Source of the DNA: an uncultured Clostridia bacterium
GTDB taxonomy: Bacteria > Bacillota > Clostridia > Oscillospirales > Ruminococcaceae
Assembly (NCBI GenBank): GCA_947631575.1
Contig: CANRLW010000006.1
Location: forward strand, 1 to 64,000
Direction of reading: 5' to 3'
DNA: 64,000 bases
The notes under the pieces are model-generated. The model was not told the origin of the DNA. It did not search any database and saw nothing but the letters and a program-made list of their open reading frames with translations. The stretch's first letter is position 1, and each line of letters starts with the position of its first letter. Shown in pieces: positions 16,600 to 26,088 of the stretch. The translations under genes and the position numbers were made by a program.

Positions 16600-18012
16600 A
16601 TGAAATTCAGAATTATCGCCATTTTACTATTAGCTGTATTTATGTTTGCGGGCTGCGCACAACAACGGGATATAAGCGAGCTTACCATATTTATCGCCGA
16701 GGAGAGCGGGTCTGTAGATAACAGCACTGATAACAGCAATAACACGGAAAATTCCGGCGAAGACAGCACACCTTTTCCCGAGCCGGAAAAAAAGCCCGAA
16801 GAGCCGCAATATGTCGGCTTTTTCAGCGAAACCTCCGTTCATACCATTGACCTTCAAATGCCCGCGTCCGACTGGAACTATTTTATAAATCACCCTCTGG
16901 CTAAGACATATACAAACGTTGACGTTGTTATAGACGGCGAAATGTATGAAAACGCGGGGATACGCACAAGAGGAAATACTTCTCTGAGATGGTATATCGA
17001 TTATACTCCCGGAAAAATGCGCCCGCCTTTTGAGATAAAATTTGACAAGTATATTGAAGACAGAACGTTTATGGGACTTGACGAGCTTAGCCTTTTGAAC
17101 GTTGTTGACGACCGCTCTTTTCTGAGGGAATATTTGGGCTATGAGGCTTTCAGAGCTCTTGACAGCTTTGCAGGCTGCGTATCTTTTTTCAATATCACCG
17201 TAAACGGAAAGCTCCACGGTATTTATGTCGGAGTTGAATCCGTTGACAGCAGTTATCTTGACAGGTATTTTAACAGCCACAAGCACAATCTTTATAAGGG
17301 AGAACCGCAGGCAACGCTACTGCCGAATATGGCTTACAGTACTCTTGAACAGAAAAAGGGCAATGACACAAGCAAGGCGGATCTTAAATACCTCACAAAA
17401 GTTCTGAACGAAATGCCGCTTGGCGAAAAGGGAAATATCGAGGATATACTTGATGTGGATTCGGTGCTGAAAAATTTTGCGGTAAATGCCGTTATTCATA
17501 ACTGGGACGACTATGCGGGAAAGCATGCCCACAACTACTATTTGTATCTGAACGACGGAAAGTTTTACTTTCTCCCGTGGGATATGAACGAAAGCTTTTT
17601 ACAGTGGGAGTCGAGCTATAGTCAAAGCGCCGGCTCAAAGCACGATATAATAACGCCTCTTACATGGGCGGCTGCGCCTGCTGAAACGCGCCCGCTGGTA
17701 AAAAAGTTGCTCGCGGTAAATGAATATTATTTAAGGTATCTCGATTATTGCGAACAGTTAAACATGTGGCTGAAGGATATTGACGAAAGCGGCAGGCTGA
17801 ATGAACTGCATGATATGCTGGACGAATATGTAAAAAACGACCCTACCAAGTTTTACGGCTATTATGAGTTCGGCATGCAGTTCAATAAAGCCTATTACTA
17901 TGGCATTGCCTATTTTATCCACGACCGCACGGCTTATCTTACAAAGCGTATAGAGCAGATACGCACGGCAAACAAAAACCCTATAACCGGCGCAGAGCTT
18001 ATCGCGTCATAA
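16600..18012 (+). CDS. CotH-type lipoprotein 1
   Basis: A 470-residue exported lipoprotein with lipobox MFAGC (Cys19) and an acidic linker (about 35-75). The CotH domain fills the rest: AGIRTRGNTSLR (about 120), MGLDELSLLNVVDDRSFLRE, GIYVGVESVD, NWDDYAGKHAHNYY and the LPWDMNESF motif (Trp327-Asn330). CotH proteins are atypical protein kinases; B. subtilis CotH phosphorylates spore coat proteins. Outside the membrane an ATP-dependent role is uncertain, so the biochemical activity is open. The ATG at 16600 is chosen because AAAGGGGAG precedes it and the longer frame starts inside the promoter. It is first of three tandem paralogues. Confidence 0.8.
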   Translation: MKFRIIAILLLAVFMFAGCAQQRDISELTIFIAEESGSVDNSTDNSNNTENSGEDSTPFPEPEKKPEEPQYVGFFSETSVHTIDLQMPASDWNYFINHPLAKTYTNVDVVIDGEMYENAGIRTRGNTSLRWYIDYTPGKMRPPFEIKFDKYIEDRTFMGLDELSLLNVVDDRSFLREYLGYEAFRALDSFAGCVSFFNITVNGKLHGIYVGVESVDSSYLDRYFNSHKHNLYKGEPQATLLPNMAYSTLEQKKGNDTSKADLKYLTKVLNEMPLGEKGNIEDILDVDSVLKNFAVNAVIHNWDDYAGKHAHNYYLYLNDGKFYFLPWDMNESFLQWESSYSQSAGSKHDIITPLTWAAAPAETRPLVKKLLAVNEYYLRYLDYCEQLNMWLKDIDESGRLNELHDMLDEYVKNDPTKFYGYYEFGMQFNKAYYYGIAYFIHDRTAYLTKRIEQIRTANKNPITGAELIAS

Positions 18013-18068
18013 TTATAAAGGATCAGCACTATTATTCGTACACGACCTACAGACGTTAAAGGAGCATT

Positions 18069-19424
18069 ATGAAAAAGTTTCAGGCTACAGTCTTGGCAAT
18101 TTCCGTGCTTTTGCTGTCGGGGTGCCGCGGCAATACAAAAGATGCCCCGCTTGAAATTGTAATAAGCGGGCAAACGGAAATCTCCGACTCCGAGTTTATT
18201 GACAACAGCCGATCTGAAGATAATTCCTATGATGAATTTTTCAAAGAAGAACAAGAACCCGGATATGTAGATTTTTTCAAGGAAACAGCCGTTCATACTA
18301 TAGATTTTCAAATGCCCGCGTCAGACTGGAGCTATTTTATAACCCACCCTTTTGAAAAGACCTATAGGACCGTTGATGTTGTTATTGACGGCGAAATGTA
18401 TGAAAACGCAGGCATACGCACCAGAGGGAATACCTCTCTTTATGCATACGCCGTTTTTGAAGAAGATGAAATGCGCCCGCCGTTTGAGATAAAATTTGAC
18501 AAGTATATTGACGACAGGACGTTTATGGGGCTTGATGAGCTTAGTCTTTTGAACGTTGTAGACGACAGGTCGTTCTTGCGGGAATATATCGGATATGAGG
18601 GATTCAGGGTATTAGACGGATTTGCCCCATATGTGACGTTTTTCAATATCACGGTAAACGGTAGGCTGCATGGTCTTTATGTCGGCGTTGAATCTGTTGA
18701 CAGCAGCTTTCTTGAGCGTGTGTTCAACAGTCACAAGCACAATCTTTATAAAAGCGAAACGCAAACGACGCTTTTGCCGACTATGAGCAAAAGCGCAATT
18801 ACCCAGCAAAAAGGAAGTGATAAAAGCAGGGCTGATCTTAATAACCTTATAAAAACGCTCGATACAATGAAACTCGGTGAAAAGGAAAATATTGAGGACA
18901 TTTTAGACGTGGACTCTGTCCTTAAATATTTCGCGGTAAATGCCGTATTGCATAATTGGGATGATTATGCGGGATACTATGCCCATAACTTCTACATGTA
19001 TGTAAATGACGGAAAATTTTATTTTATTCCGTGGGATATGAACGAGGTATGTTTACAGTGGCAAAGGCAATATGATCCGAGTGACGGTTCACGGCAGGAC
19101 ATTGCCTCGCCCATAACAGGGGGTATCTCGGTTTCACAGCGTCCTTTGGTAAATAAGCTGCTTGCGGTAGACGAATATTATAATAAGTATCTTGATTATT
19201 GTTCAAAGCTCAACGATTGGCTCAAAGAAATTGACGAAAGCAGTTGGCTGAATGATATGCGCGATATGCTGGACGAATATGTAAAAAACGACCCCACCAG
19301 ATTTTACGACTATTCGTCATTTAGAAATCAGTTCAATAAATCTTATTTTAGTGGTCTTTCATATTATATCCACGACCGCACGGTTTATCTTACAAAGCGC
19401 CTGAAACAGCTCCGCCCCGAATAA
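18069..19424 (+). CDS. CotH-type lipoprotein 2
   Basis: A 451-residue paralogue of the preceding gene, 56 bases downstream, with AAAGGAGC before the ATG. Lipobox LLSGC (Cys19). Conserved blocks: AGIRTRGNTSLY, MGLDELSLLNVVDDRS, GLYVGVESVDSS, NWDDYAGYYAHNFYMY, and IPWDMNEVC (Trp322-Asn325). As in copy 1, the last residue of the WDxD-like motif is Asn, not Asp. No signal separates the two genes, so they are likely cotranscribed from 16548. Confidence 0.8.
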   Translation: MKKFQATVLAISVLLLSGCRGNTKDAPLEIVISGQTEISDSEFIDNSRSEDNSYDEFFKEEQEPGYVDFFKETAVHTIDFQMPASDWSYFITHPFEKTYRTVDVVIDGEMYENAGIRTRGNTSLYAYAVFEEDEMRPPFEIKFDKYIDDRTFMGLDELSLLNVVDDRSFLREYIGYEGFRVLDGFAPYVTFFNITVNGRLHGLYVGVESVDSSFLERVFNSHKHNLYKSETQTTLLPTMSKSAITQQKGSDKSRADLNNLIKTLDTMKLGEKENIEDILDVDSVLKYFAVNAVLHNWDDYAGYYAHNFYMYVNDGKFYFIPWDMNEVCLQWQRQYDPSDGSRQDIASPITGGISVSQRPLVNKLLAVDEYYNKYLDYCSKLNDWLKEIDESSWLNDMRDMLDEYVKNDPTRFYDYSSFRNQFNKSYFSGLSYYIHDRTVYLTKRLKQLRPE

Positions 19425-19531
19425 AATTTTAAGCAGAAATTTTTCTGCAACTTTTTCGACATTTATTAAGTATTTTTTTCAGAATGGTTTTAATTGAAGT
19501 TATAATTTAAATCACGGAATTGGGGAACACT

Positions 19532-20860
19532 ATGAAAAAAATACTTGCAGCATTTACTATATCAGCTTTGCTTATGCTTTCGGGGTGCGACAACAGCGAA
19601 ACAAGCTCGTTGAAGATAGAATTAAACACCGCCGCAGGCGGCAGCTTTACAGAAGAAGACAGCACAAATAAAAACGGCTTTGGCTACGGCGATGAACAAA
19701 ATCGCGAACAGCCCGAATATGCCGTTTTTTTTGAAGAACAGAAAGTGCACAGGCTTGATGTAAATATTGATGCCGAGGATTGGAGCGCTATATGTGCCGC
19801 GCCGAAAGACAAGGAATACAAGAGCGCGGATATAACTATAGACGGAAAAACTATCGAAAATTGCGGTTTTAAAACTCACGGAAACTCAACGCTGAATGAA
19901 ACCGTAAAAGCCGGCATGACCTGTTTCCCGTTTAAGATTAAATTTGACAAGTACACCGAAAACACATTTATGGGTCTTGATGAGCTTGTGTTGTGTAACA
20001 ATTATATAGATGTTTCATATGCACGGCAGTATGCGGGGTATGAGGCTTTCAGAGCGATAGGAAAGGACGCGCCGTTATGCGCGTATTTCAATGTCTATGT
20101 AAACGGGGAGCTTATGGGGCTTTATACGGGTGTTGAAGAAATAGACGACAGCTATCTTGAACGCGTTTTCGGAAGTCACAAGCACAATCTCTACAAAGCG
20201 GACGAGCTAGCGACGCTTGCGCCAGATATGGATTCCTGGACAATAAAGCAGAAAAAGGGGAGCGACACTTCGCGGGCGGATCTTAAAAAGCTGGTAAAGG
20301 TGCTTGATGAAACGCCGCTCGGAGAAAAAGGAGAAATAGAAAGCGTGCTTGATGTGGATTCGGCGCTGGCGTATATTGCGGTAGGCGCGGTTATTCATCA
20401 TTGCGACGGTTACGGCGGTTATTCGGCTCACAACTACTGCTTGTATTTTAACGACGGAGTTTTTTATGTATTGCCGTGGGATATGGACTTGTGCTTTTAT
20501 CAGACGGGCTGGGGATTTATGCCGAGCGACGGCGCGCAAATGGATATTGCCGACGGGCTTACGGGAGCGGAGGATATAAAGGAGCGTCCGCTTATACAAA
20601 AGCTCCTCGCGGTAGACGAGTATTATGAAACGTATCTTAAATACTGTAAGGAAACTCTCGAATGGCTCAAAGAGTATGACGAAAGCGGAGCAGATAAGCT
20701 CTATGAGCTTATCGGCGAGAGCGTTAAAAACGACCCTCGCGGGAAATACAACCTCTTTAACAGCGAGTTCAACCACACCTATCACTACGGTTTCGCGGGG
20801 TATATAAGAGAGCGCGTTGCTTACCTGGAGAATAGATTAAACGAACTTGTAGTCAGTTGA
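19532..20860 (+). CDS. CotH-type lipoprotein 3
   Basis: A 442-residue, more diverged paralogue with lipobox MLSGC (Cys19). Blocks: CGFKTHGNSTLN in place of RTRGNTS, MGLDELVLCNNYID, GLYTGVEEIDDSYL, and LPWDMDLCF (Trp316-Asp319), which keeps the second Asp. The start is the ATG after GGGGAACACT; a TTG four codons upstream is possible. A TATAAT at 19501-19506 may give it its own promoter, but no good -35 was found. The last codons (VVS and stop) are read out of the CAGTTGACAG end of the downstream repeat, suggesting the original 3' end was replaced. Confidence 0.8.
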   Translation: MKKILAAFTISALLMLSGCDNSETSSLKIELNTAAGGSFTEEDSTNKNGFGYGDEQNREQPEYAVFFEEQKVHRLDVNIDAEDWSAICAAPKDKEYKSADITIDGKTIENCGFKTHGNSTLNETVKAGMTCFPFKIKFDKYTENTFMGLDELVLCNNYIDVSYARQYAGYEAFRAIGKDAPLCAYFNVYVNGELMGLYTGVEEIDDSYLERVFGSHKHNLYKADELATLAPDMDSWTIKQKKGSDTSRADLKKLVKVLDETPLGEKGEIESVLDVDSALAYIAVGAVIHHCDGYGGYSAHNYCLYFNDGVFYVLPWDMDLCFYQTGWGFMPSDGAQMDIADGLTGAEDIKERPLIQKLLAVDEYYETYLKYCKETLEWLKEYDESGADKLYELIGESVKNDPRGKYNLFNSEFNHTYHYGFAGYIRERVAYLENRLNELVVS

Positions 20861-21049
20861 CAGTTTACAGGGTACAGTATGCAGTAGTAGGAACCCGCCT
20901 TACGGCGGGTAAGATTTAGATTGTTCCGGGATTAAAAGAGCGTAAGCCTGTGATAGGTTTACGCTCTTTCCTTTAAAAACGATCTAATAATGTCTGCGTC
21001 AGCAGACACCATAACTGACTACTGTACCCTGTACACTGTCAACTGTCAG
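20851..21049. repeat. ~200-bp palindromic-end element, copy 1
   Basis: The ends are inverted: AGTCAGTTGACAGTTTACAG at left and CTGTACACTGTCAACTGTC at right. Inside are an ACCCGCCTTACGGCGGGT hairpin, AGATTTAGATTGTT, the terminator hairpin at 20934-20969, GATCTAATAATGTCTGCG and CATAACTGACTACTGTACC. Related copies lie at 40075, 43909 and 45380, and a half copy at 16191. Confidence 0.8.
20934..20969. terminator. Repeat-borne bidirectional terminator
   Basis: AAAGAGCGTAAGCCT and AGGTTTACGCTCTTT form a 15-base stem with one wobble. T-rich tails follow on both strands. It separates the convergent CotH and trpA genes and matches the hairpin at 506-541. Confidence 0.75.
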
Positions 21050-21078
21050 CACGCCTGCCTTGTTCTATCACCTAGAAA

Positions 21079-21846
21079 TTAAATAACTTCTTTAAGAGAT
21101 TTTACAAACTTATAGATCTCCTCAGGCGCGCCCTCGCCGTACTTTTCTACGAGCCTTACTATTGCCGAGCCGACAATTACGCCGTCCGAAAGCTCGGACA
21201 TCTTTTTAGCCTGTTCGGGATTTGAAATGCCGAAACCTATTGCCGCGGGAACTTTGGCGTATTTCCGAACGCTTTCCATAATGGACTTGAGGTCGGTCTT
21301 TATCTCGCTCCTTACGCCCGTAACGCCCATAGAGCTTACTATGTACAAAAATCCGTTTGCGCTTTCCGCTATGGACTTTATGCGCTGTTCGCTCGTAGGA
21401 GCTATCATTGAAATAAGCGCAACGCCGTGAGCCTTTGCCGCGCCGTCCGCCTCGTTCTTTTCCTCAAACGGAAGGTCAGGGCAGATAAGACCGTCTACGC
21501 CTATTTCCGCGCATTTTGCGAAAAACCTGTCATAGCCGTATTTATAAACGGGATTTACATATGTCATAAACACAAGCGGAATGTCAGTCTGTGAACGTAC
21601 CTTTGCGGCAAGCTCAAAGGCTTTGTCGGTCGTCATTCCCGCCTTTAATGCCCTTACGTCTGCCCCCTGAATTACAGGACCTTCGGCAATAGGGTCGGAA
21701 AACGGAATGCCTATTTCCACCATATCAGCGCCCGCCCTTATAAGCGCCATAATATTTTCATAAGATGCCTCATAGCTCGGGTCGCCCGCCGTCAGAAAGC
21801 CTATAAAGGCTTTTTTGTTTTTAAATGCGTTTTCAATTCTGTTCAT
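21079..21846 (-). CDS. trpA: Tryptophan synthase alpha chain
   Basis: A 255-residue TIM-barrel enzyme that cleaves indole-3-glycerol phosphate to indole and glyceraldehyde 3-phosphate, passing indole to TrpB. Seen: FLTAGDPSYE near the N-terminus with the catalytic Glu/Asp region EIGIPFSDPIAEGPVIQ (about 44-60), VPAAIGFGISNPEQA and a final VGSAIVRLV phosphate-binding end. Length is normal for the family. GGAGAACAAAAG precedes the ATG. It lies 12 bases after trpB and is last in the trp operon. Confidence 0.97.
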   Translation of the reverse strand: MNRIENAFKNKKAFIGFLTAGDPSYEASYENIMALIRAGADMVEIGIPFSDPIAEGPVIQGADVRALKAGMTTDKAFELAAKVRSQTDIPLVFMTYVNPVYKYGYDRFFAKCAEIGVDGLICPDLPFEEKNEADGAAKAHGVALISMIAPTSEQRIKSIAESANGFLYIVSSMGVTGVRSEIKTDLKSIMESVRKYAKVPAAIGFGISNPEQAKKMSELSDGVIVGSAIVRLVEKYGEGAPEEIYKFVKSLKEVI

Positions 21847-21858
21847 CTTTTGTTCTCC

Positions 21859-23043
21859 TTATTCGTGCAGGTCAATTCCGCGATAGCGGGCAATTGCCGC
21901 AACATCTTTATCTCCGCGACCCGACAGACAGCATATTATGATGTCGTCCTTTTTCATGGTCGGCGCTATCTTCATAAGATGAGCGACAGCGTGAGCGCTT
22001 TCTATTGCGCAAATAATGCCCTCTGTCCGCGCGATATATTCAAACGCATTTACCGCCTCGTCATCTGTAACGGGAACATACTCCGCTCTGCCTATTGAAT
22101 GAAGATAAGCGTGCTCAGGACCTATTCCCGGATAATCAAGACCCGCGGATATCGAATAAACAGGCGCTATCTGCCCGTATTCGTTCTGACAGAAAAGGCT
22201 CTTCATTCCGTGGAAAATGCCGAGCGTGCCCGTAGCGATAGTTGCCGCGGTTTCTCCCGTATCAACGCCGCGCCCTGCCGCCTCGCAGCCGATAAGCCTG
22301 ACGTCCTTGTCGTTTATAAAGTTATAGAACATTCCCATAGCGTTTGAGCCGCCGCCTACGCAAGCCATAACGGCGGTCGGGAGCTTGCCTTCTTTTTCGA
22401 GTATCTGTTCTCTTGCCTCTTTGGAGATAACGCTCTGAAAATCGCGCACTATCATCGGAAACGGGTGAGGACCCATTACCGAGCCTAAAACATAAAGCGT
22501 GTCGTCTACTCTGTTCGTCCAGTCGCGCATAGCCTCGTTTACTGCGTCCTTGAGCGTCATCGTGCCGCTCGTTACGGGGTGTACCTTTGCGCCCAAAAGC
22601 TCCATTCTGTAGACATTGAGCGCCTGCCTTATGGTATCTTCCTTGCCCATAAAAATTTCACATTCAAGGTCCATAAGCGCCGCAGCTGTTGCCGCGGCAA
22701 CGCCGTGCTGACCTGCGCCCGTTTCGGCGATTATGCGCGTTTTGCCCATTTTTTTGGCAAGCAGGCACTGTCCGAGAACATTGTTTATTTTGTGAGAACC
22801 CGTATGGTTTAGATCCTCGCGCTTGAAATAGATCTTCGCGCCGCCAAGGTCGCGCGTCATCTTCTCCGCATAATACAGCAGGGAAGGTCTGCCCGCATAT
22901 TCGCGGTTCAGCCTATCGAGCTCCGCGACAAAATCGGGATCATTCTTGTAATGTTCATAAGCCTCTTCGAGCTTGTGAATTTCGTTCATCAGCGTTTCGG
23001 GGATATACTGTCCTCCGAAATCGCCGTAACGTCCTTTTGACAT
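21859..23043 (-). CDS. trpB: Tryptophan synthase beta chain
   Basis: A 394-residue PLP enzyme that condenses indole with serine. The PLP lysine lies in [17 protein letters not shown] (about 80-97). The phosphate-binding [10 protein letters not shown] and the C-terminal SGRGDKD are intact. The start at 23043 ([16 protein letters not shown]) has GAAAGGAAG upstream; the longer frame starts at a TTG that overlaps that site. The internal gap to trpF is 30 bases. Confidence 0.97.
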   Translation of the reverse strand: MSKGRYGDFGGQYIPETLMNEIHKLEEAYEHYKNDPDFVAELDRLNREYAGRPSLLYYAEKMTRDLGGAKIYFKREDLNHTGSHKINNVLGQCLLAKKMGKTRIIAETGAGQHGVAAATAAALMDLECEIFMGKEDTIRQALNVYRMELLGAKVHPVTSGTMTLKDAVNEAMRDWTNRVDDTLYVLGSVMGPHPFPMIVRDFQSVISKEAREQILEKEGKLPTAVMACVGGGSNAMGMFYNFINDKDVRLIGCEAAGRGVDTGETAATIATGTLGIFHGMKSLFCQNEYGQIAPVYSISAGLDYPGIGPEHAYLHSIGRAEYVPVTDDEAVNAFEYIARTEGIICAIESAHAVAHLMKIAPTMKKDDIIICCLSGRGDKDVAAIARYRGIDLHE

Positions 23044-23073
23044 AATATTCTTCCTTTCGTTCAAGTTTAGTTT

Positions 23074-23685
23074 TTAAAGACTTCTTATCGCCTTTACGGC
23101 GGCTATCATTTTTTCGCGGTCTTTTATTTTGTCGGTTTCAATGCCGCTGCTAAGGTCTACTGCAAACGGCTTTAATTTCGCGGCGACTTCGGCTAAATTT
23201 TCGGGAGTAAGCCCGCCCGCGAGAAAGAACGGCGTCTTGATTTTCTCGGGGTCAATAAGCGAATGATCAAAACTTATCCCGCTGCCCGTGCCGCTGTCGA
23301 GCAGGAGAAAATCAGCTCCCATATCGTCCGCCCTTTTTATGTCGTCCGTATTTGTCACCTTTACGGCTTTGATTATCGGAACGCCCGTAAGCTCTTTTAA
23401 TCTTTTGATATATTCCGCGTTTTCATTTCCGTGACACTGGAGCATATCCGCTATACCGCGCTTTGCAAATTCCGCAAACTTATTTATATCGGCATTTACC
23501 GAAACGGCGACCGACTTTATTTTTGGTGAAAGCCGCGTTTTTAGTTTTTCGGCAGTCTTAATGTCAATGTTCCTGTGGCTCTTTGGAAACATAACGATAA
23601 AACCGATATAGTCGGGGCTAGCCTCGTTTGCGTATTCAATATCTTCTTCGCGGAACATTCCGCATAATTTTATTCTGACCGCCAT
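23074..23685 (-). CDS. trpF: Phosphoribosylanthranilate isomerase
   Basis: A 203-residue TIM-barrel isomerase acting between TrpD and TrpC products. The catalytic Cys is in IKLCGM (about residue 8; most homologues have CGI). Phosphate-binding blocks are FFLAGGLTPENL and VDLSSGIETD. The C-terminus KMIAAVKAIRSL is typical. It starts one base after the trpC stop. Confidence 0.95.
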   Translation of the reverse strand: MAVRIKLCGMFREEDIEYANEASPDYIGFIVMFPKSHRNIDIKTAEKLKTRLSPKIKSVAVSVNADINKFAEFAKRGIADMLQCHGNENAEYIKRLKELTGVPIIKAVKVTNTDDIKRADDMGADFLLLDSGTGSGISFDHSLIDPEKIKTPFFLAGGLTPENLAEVAAKLKPFAVDLSSGIETDKIKDREKMIAAVKAIRSL

Positions 23686-23686
23686 T

Positions 23687-24481
23687 TTACTTTTCTCCGC
23701 GCAGTTCTTTCAGCTTTGCCGTTTTGTCCTCGGCTCTCATAAGAGCCTCTCCGACGAGAGCCGCGTTTGCGCCGATTTCCCGCAGCTTTTCAACGTCAGC
23801 CGCTGTCGTTATCCCGCTTTCCGAAACAAAGACCCTGTCGCGGGGAATAAGCTCTCTGAGCCTTGCGGAATTTCCCACGTCTACCGTAAATGACCTGAGG
23901 TCGCGGTTATTTACGCCGATAATCTTCGCTCCGATATTCACGGCGGTTTTAATTTCTTCCTCGTTGTGAGTTTCCACAAGCGCCGAAAGTCCAAGAGAAT
24001 GAGCAAGCTTTAGATAATCCTTTAATTGCTGTTCACTAAGAATTGAACATATAAGCAAGACCGCGCCCGCGCCGAGAATTTTCGCCTCGTATATCATATA
24101 CTCGCTTATGGTAAAATCCTTCCGCAGGACGGGGATATTTACCGAGCCTGTTATTTCTTTCAGTATCTCATCGCTGCCCTTGAACCAGAAAGGCTCTGTC
24201 AGGCAGGAAATTGCCGCCGCGCCCGCTTTTTCATAGTCCTTTGCAATTTGCAGATAAGGAAAATCCTCCGCAATAATGCCCTTTGACGGAGAGGCTTTCT
24301 TCACCTCGCAGATAAAAGAGATATCATTCCCGCAAAGCGCCTTATAGAAGGGAAAGCCCGTGTCAACAGGGAGCGCCTCGGCTTTTTTGCGGACTTCCGA
24401 AAGCGGTATTTCCCGTTGTTTTTCGGCAATCCTTTCGCGGGTCTTTGCCGCTATTTCATCGAGAATGTTCATAGTTGTCAT
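23687..24481 (-). CDS. trpC: Indole-3-glycerol phosphate synthase
   Basis: A 264-residue TIM-barrel enzyme closing the indole ring. Visible: ICEVKKASPSKGII with the catalytic Lys (about 60-73), VLRKDFTISEYMIYEAKILG, IIGVNNRDLRSF and FVSESGITTA. It overlaps trpD by four bases (ATGA), indicating coupled translation. A second Met three codons later is an alternative start. Confidence 0.97.
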   Translation of the reverse strand: MTTMNILDEIAAKTRERIAEKQREIPLSEVRKKAEALPVDTGFPFYKALCGNDISFICEVKKASPSKGIIAEDFPYLQIAKDYEKAGAAAISCLTEPFWFKGSDEILKEITGSVNIPVLRKDFTISEYMIYEAKILGAGAVLLICSILSEQQLKDYLKLAHSLGLSALVETHNEEEIKTAVNIGAKIIGVNNRDLRSFTVDVGNSARLRELIPRDRVFVSESGITTAADVEKLREIGANAALVGEALMRAEDKTAKLKELRGEK

Positions 24482-25488
24482 TCTGCCTTGTTTGAAACTT
24501 CAATGTATTTTTCGAGAGTTTTCATTGCCGCGCCGCTGTCTATCATCTCTGCCGCCTGCTTTATGCCGTCCTCAATAGAAACGCCCTTGTAGATATGGAG
24601 CGCAGAGCCCGCATTAAGTAAAACCGCGTCGCGTCCTGCGCACTTCTTTCCGCCGAGAATTTCTCTTGCAATCCTAGCGTTTTCCGCAGGGTCGCCGCCT
24701 TTTATCTCGGACATCTCGTGACGCGAAAGACCGAACTGCTCGGGGGTTATCTCGTATTTTGTGAACTTGTCGCTCTCGAATTCAATAACCGAGGTCGGAG
24801 CGCTTACGGATATTTCATCGAGCTTATCCTGACCGTAAACCGCCATTCCGCGCTTAACTCCGAGCTTTACGAGAGTTTTCGACATAGGCTCCAAAAGGCT
24901 CTCGTCGTAAACTCCCAAAAGCTGATAAGATGCATGAGCGGGATTTGTGAGCGGACCGAGGAGATTGAACACGGTGGGTATTCCTATTTCCTTGCGCACA
25001 GGTCCGACATACTTCATAGCCGTATGGTATTTCTGCGCGAACATAAAGCACATTCCGACTTCATCAAGCAGCTTTACACAGCCCTCGGGAGATACCGAAA
25101 TGTTTATGCCGAGCGCCTCCAAAACGTCCGCTGCTCCGCATTTGGAAGACGCCGCGCGGTTTCCGTGCTTTGCAATTTTAACGCCCGCAGACGCGCATAT
25201 AATTCCCGAAATTGTCGAGATATTTATAGACTGTGCGCCGTCGCCGCCCGTTCCGACGATTTCCATAACGTCGCCGTTATAGCTGACGCGCGTCGCGCAG
25301 TCGCGCATTACATAGGCGCTCGCCGAAGTTTCCTCGACCGTTTCGCCCTTCAGGTGAAGTGCGGTGAGATAAGCGGCGGTCTGAGCGGGAGTTGTGTTTC
25401 CCGTCATTATTTCGCGCATTACTTCCGACGCCTCGTCAAATGTGAGGTTTTCGCCCTTTGCGGTTTTGATGATTGCATCTCTGATCAT
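24478..25488 (-). CDS. trpD: Anthranilate phosphoribosyltransferase
   Basis: A 336-residue enzyme that joins anthranilate to PRPP. The PRPP site IVGTGGDGAQSINIST (about 82-97) and the KHGNRAASSKCGAADVLEAL block are intact. It is a stand-alone TrpD, not fused to TrpG; the trpG gene lies 25 bases upstream. AAAAGGAGAATTTATT precedes the ATG. Confidence 0.97.
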   Translation of the reverse strand: MIRDAIIKTAKGENLTFDEASEVMREIMTGNTTPAQTAAYLTALHLKGETVEETSASAYVMRDCATRVSYNGDVMEIVGTGGDGAQSINISTISGIICASAGVKIAKHGNRAASSKCGAADVLEALGINISVSPEGCVKLLDEVGMCFMFAQKYHTAMKYVGPVRKEIGIPTVFNLLGPLTNPAHASYQLLGVYDESLLEPMSKTLVKLGVKRGMAVYGQDKLDEISVSAPTSVIEFESDKFTKYEITPEQFGLSRHEMSEIKGGDPAENARIAREILGGKKCAGRDAVLLNAGSALHIYKGVSIEDGIKQAAEMIDSGAAMKTLEKYIEVSNKAE

Positions 25489-25513
25489 AATAAATTCTCC
25501 TTTTCGGTTAAAA

Positions 25514-26086
25514 TTAAGTTCTTATTTTCAAAAAGTTTTCGGCAAACGCCTTTCCTTTTGTTGTCAGTATACTTTCGGGGTGGAACTGAAGTCCGAACAC
25601 GGGAAATTCCTTGTGCTCTACTGCCATTACCTCGCCGTCGTCCGTCTTTGCCGTTATCTTAAGCACCTCTGGCATTGTGCTTTCGTCCGCGGCAAGAGAG
25701 TGATAACGCGCAACTTCAAGCTCTCCGCTTATCCCCGCGAATATCGGGGAAGAAGTATCGTATTCAATAGTGGACTTTTTCCCGTGCATAAGCCTTTTAG
25801 CATAGGTTATCCTTGCGCCGAAAGCCTCGCAGATCGCCTGATGACCGAGGCAAACTCCGAGTATCGGGACTTTTCCCGCCGCTTTTATTACAAGCTCCTC
25901 GCAAATTCCCGCGTCAGAGGGTCTGCCCGGACCGGGGCTTATTATTATATGCGAGGGGTTTAACGCAAGTACTTCTTCACAAGAAAGCTCGTCGTTTCTT
26001 ATTACCTTTATATCGGGATCTATCGCCCCGATAAGCTGATAAAGGTTATATGAAAAGCTGTCGTAATTGTCTATAAGCAATATCAT
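25514..26086 (-). CDS. trpG: Anthranilate synthase glutamine amidotransferase subunit
   Basis: A 190-residue class I amidotransferase that supplies ammonia to TrpE. The nucleophile Cys is in ILGVCLGHQAICEAFGA, and His/Glu in LQFHPESILT. The second ATG (26086) is chosen because GGAGG is seven bases upstream and only one base before the first ATG at 26092. With this start the gene begins two bases after the trpE stop. Confidence 0.96.
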   Translation of the reverse strand: MILLIDNYDSFSYNLYQLIGAIDPDIKVIRNDELSCEEVLALNPSHIIISPGPGRPSDAGICEELVIKAAGKVPILGVCLGHQAICEAFGARITYAKRLMHGKKSTIEYDTSSPIFAGISGELEVARYHSLAADESTMPEVLKITAKTDDGEVMAVEHKEFPVFGLQFHPESILTTKGKAFAENFLKIRT

Positions 26087-26088
26087 AT

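Noticed and set aside
24718..25662. A 314-codon frame antisense to trpD and trpG
   Set aside because: It mirrors codon structure of two certain trp genes, has no binding site, and shows no recognisable domain.
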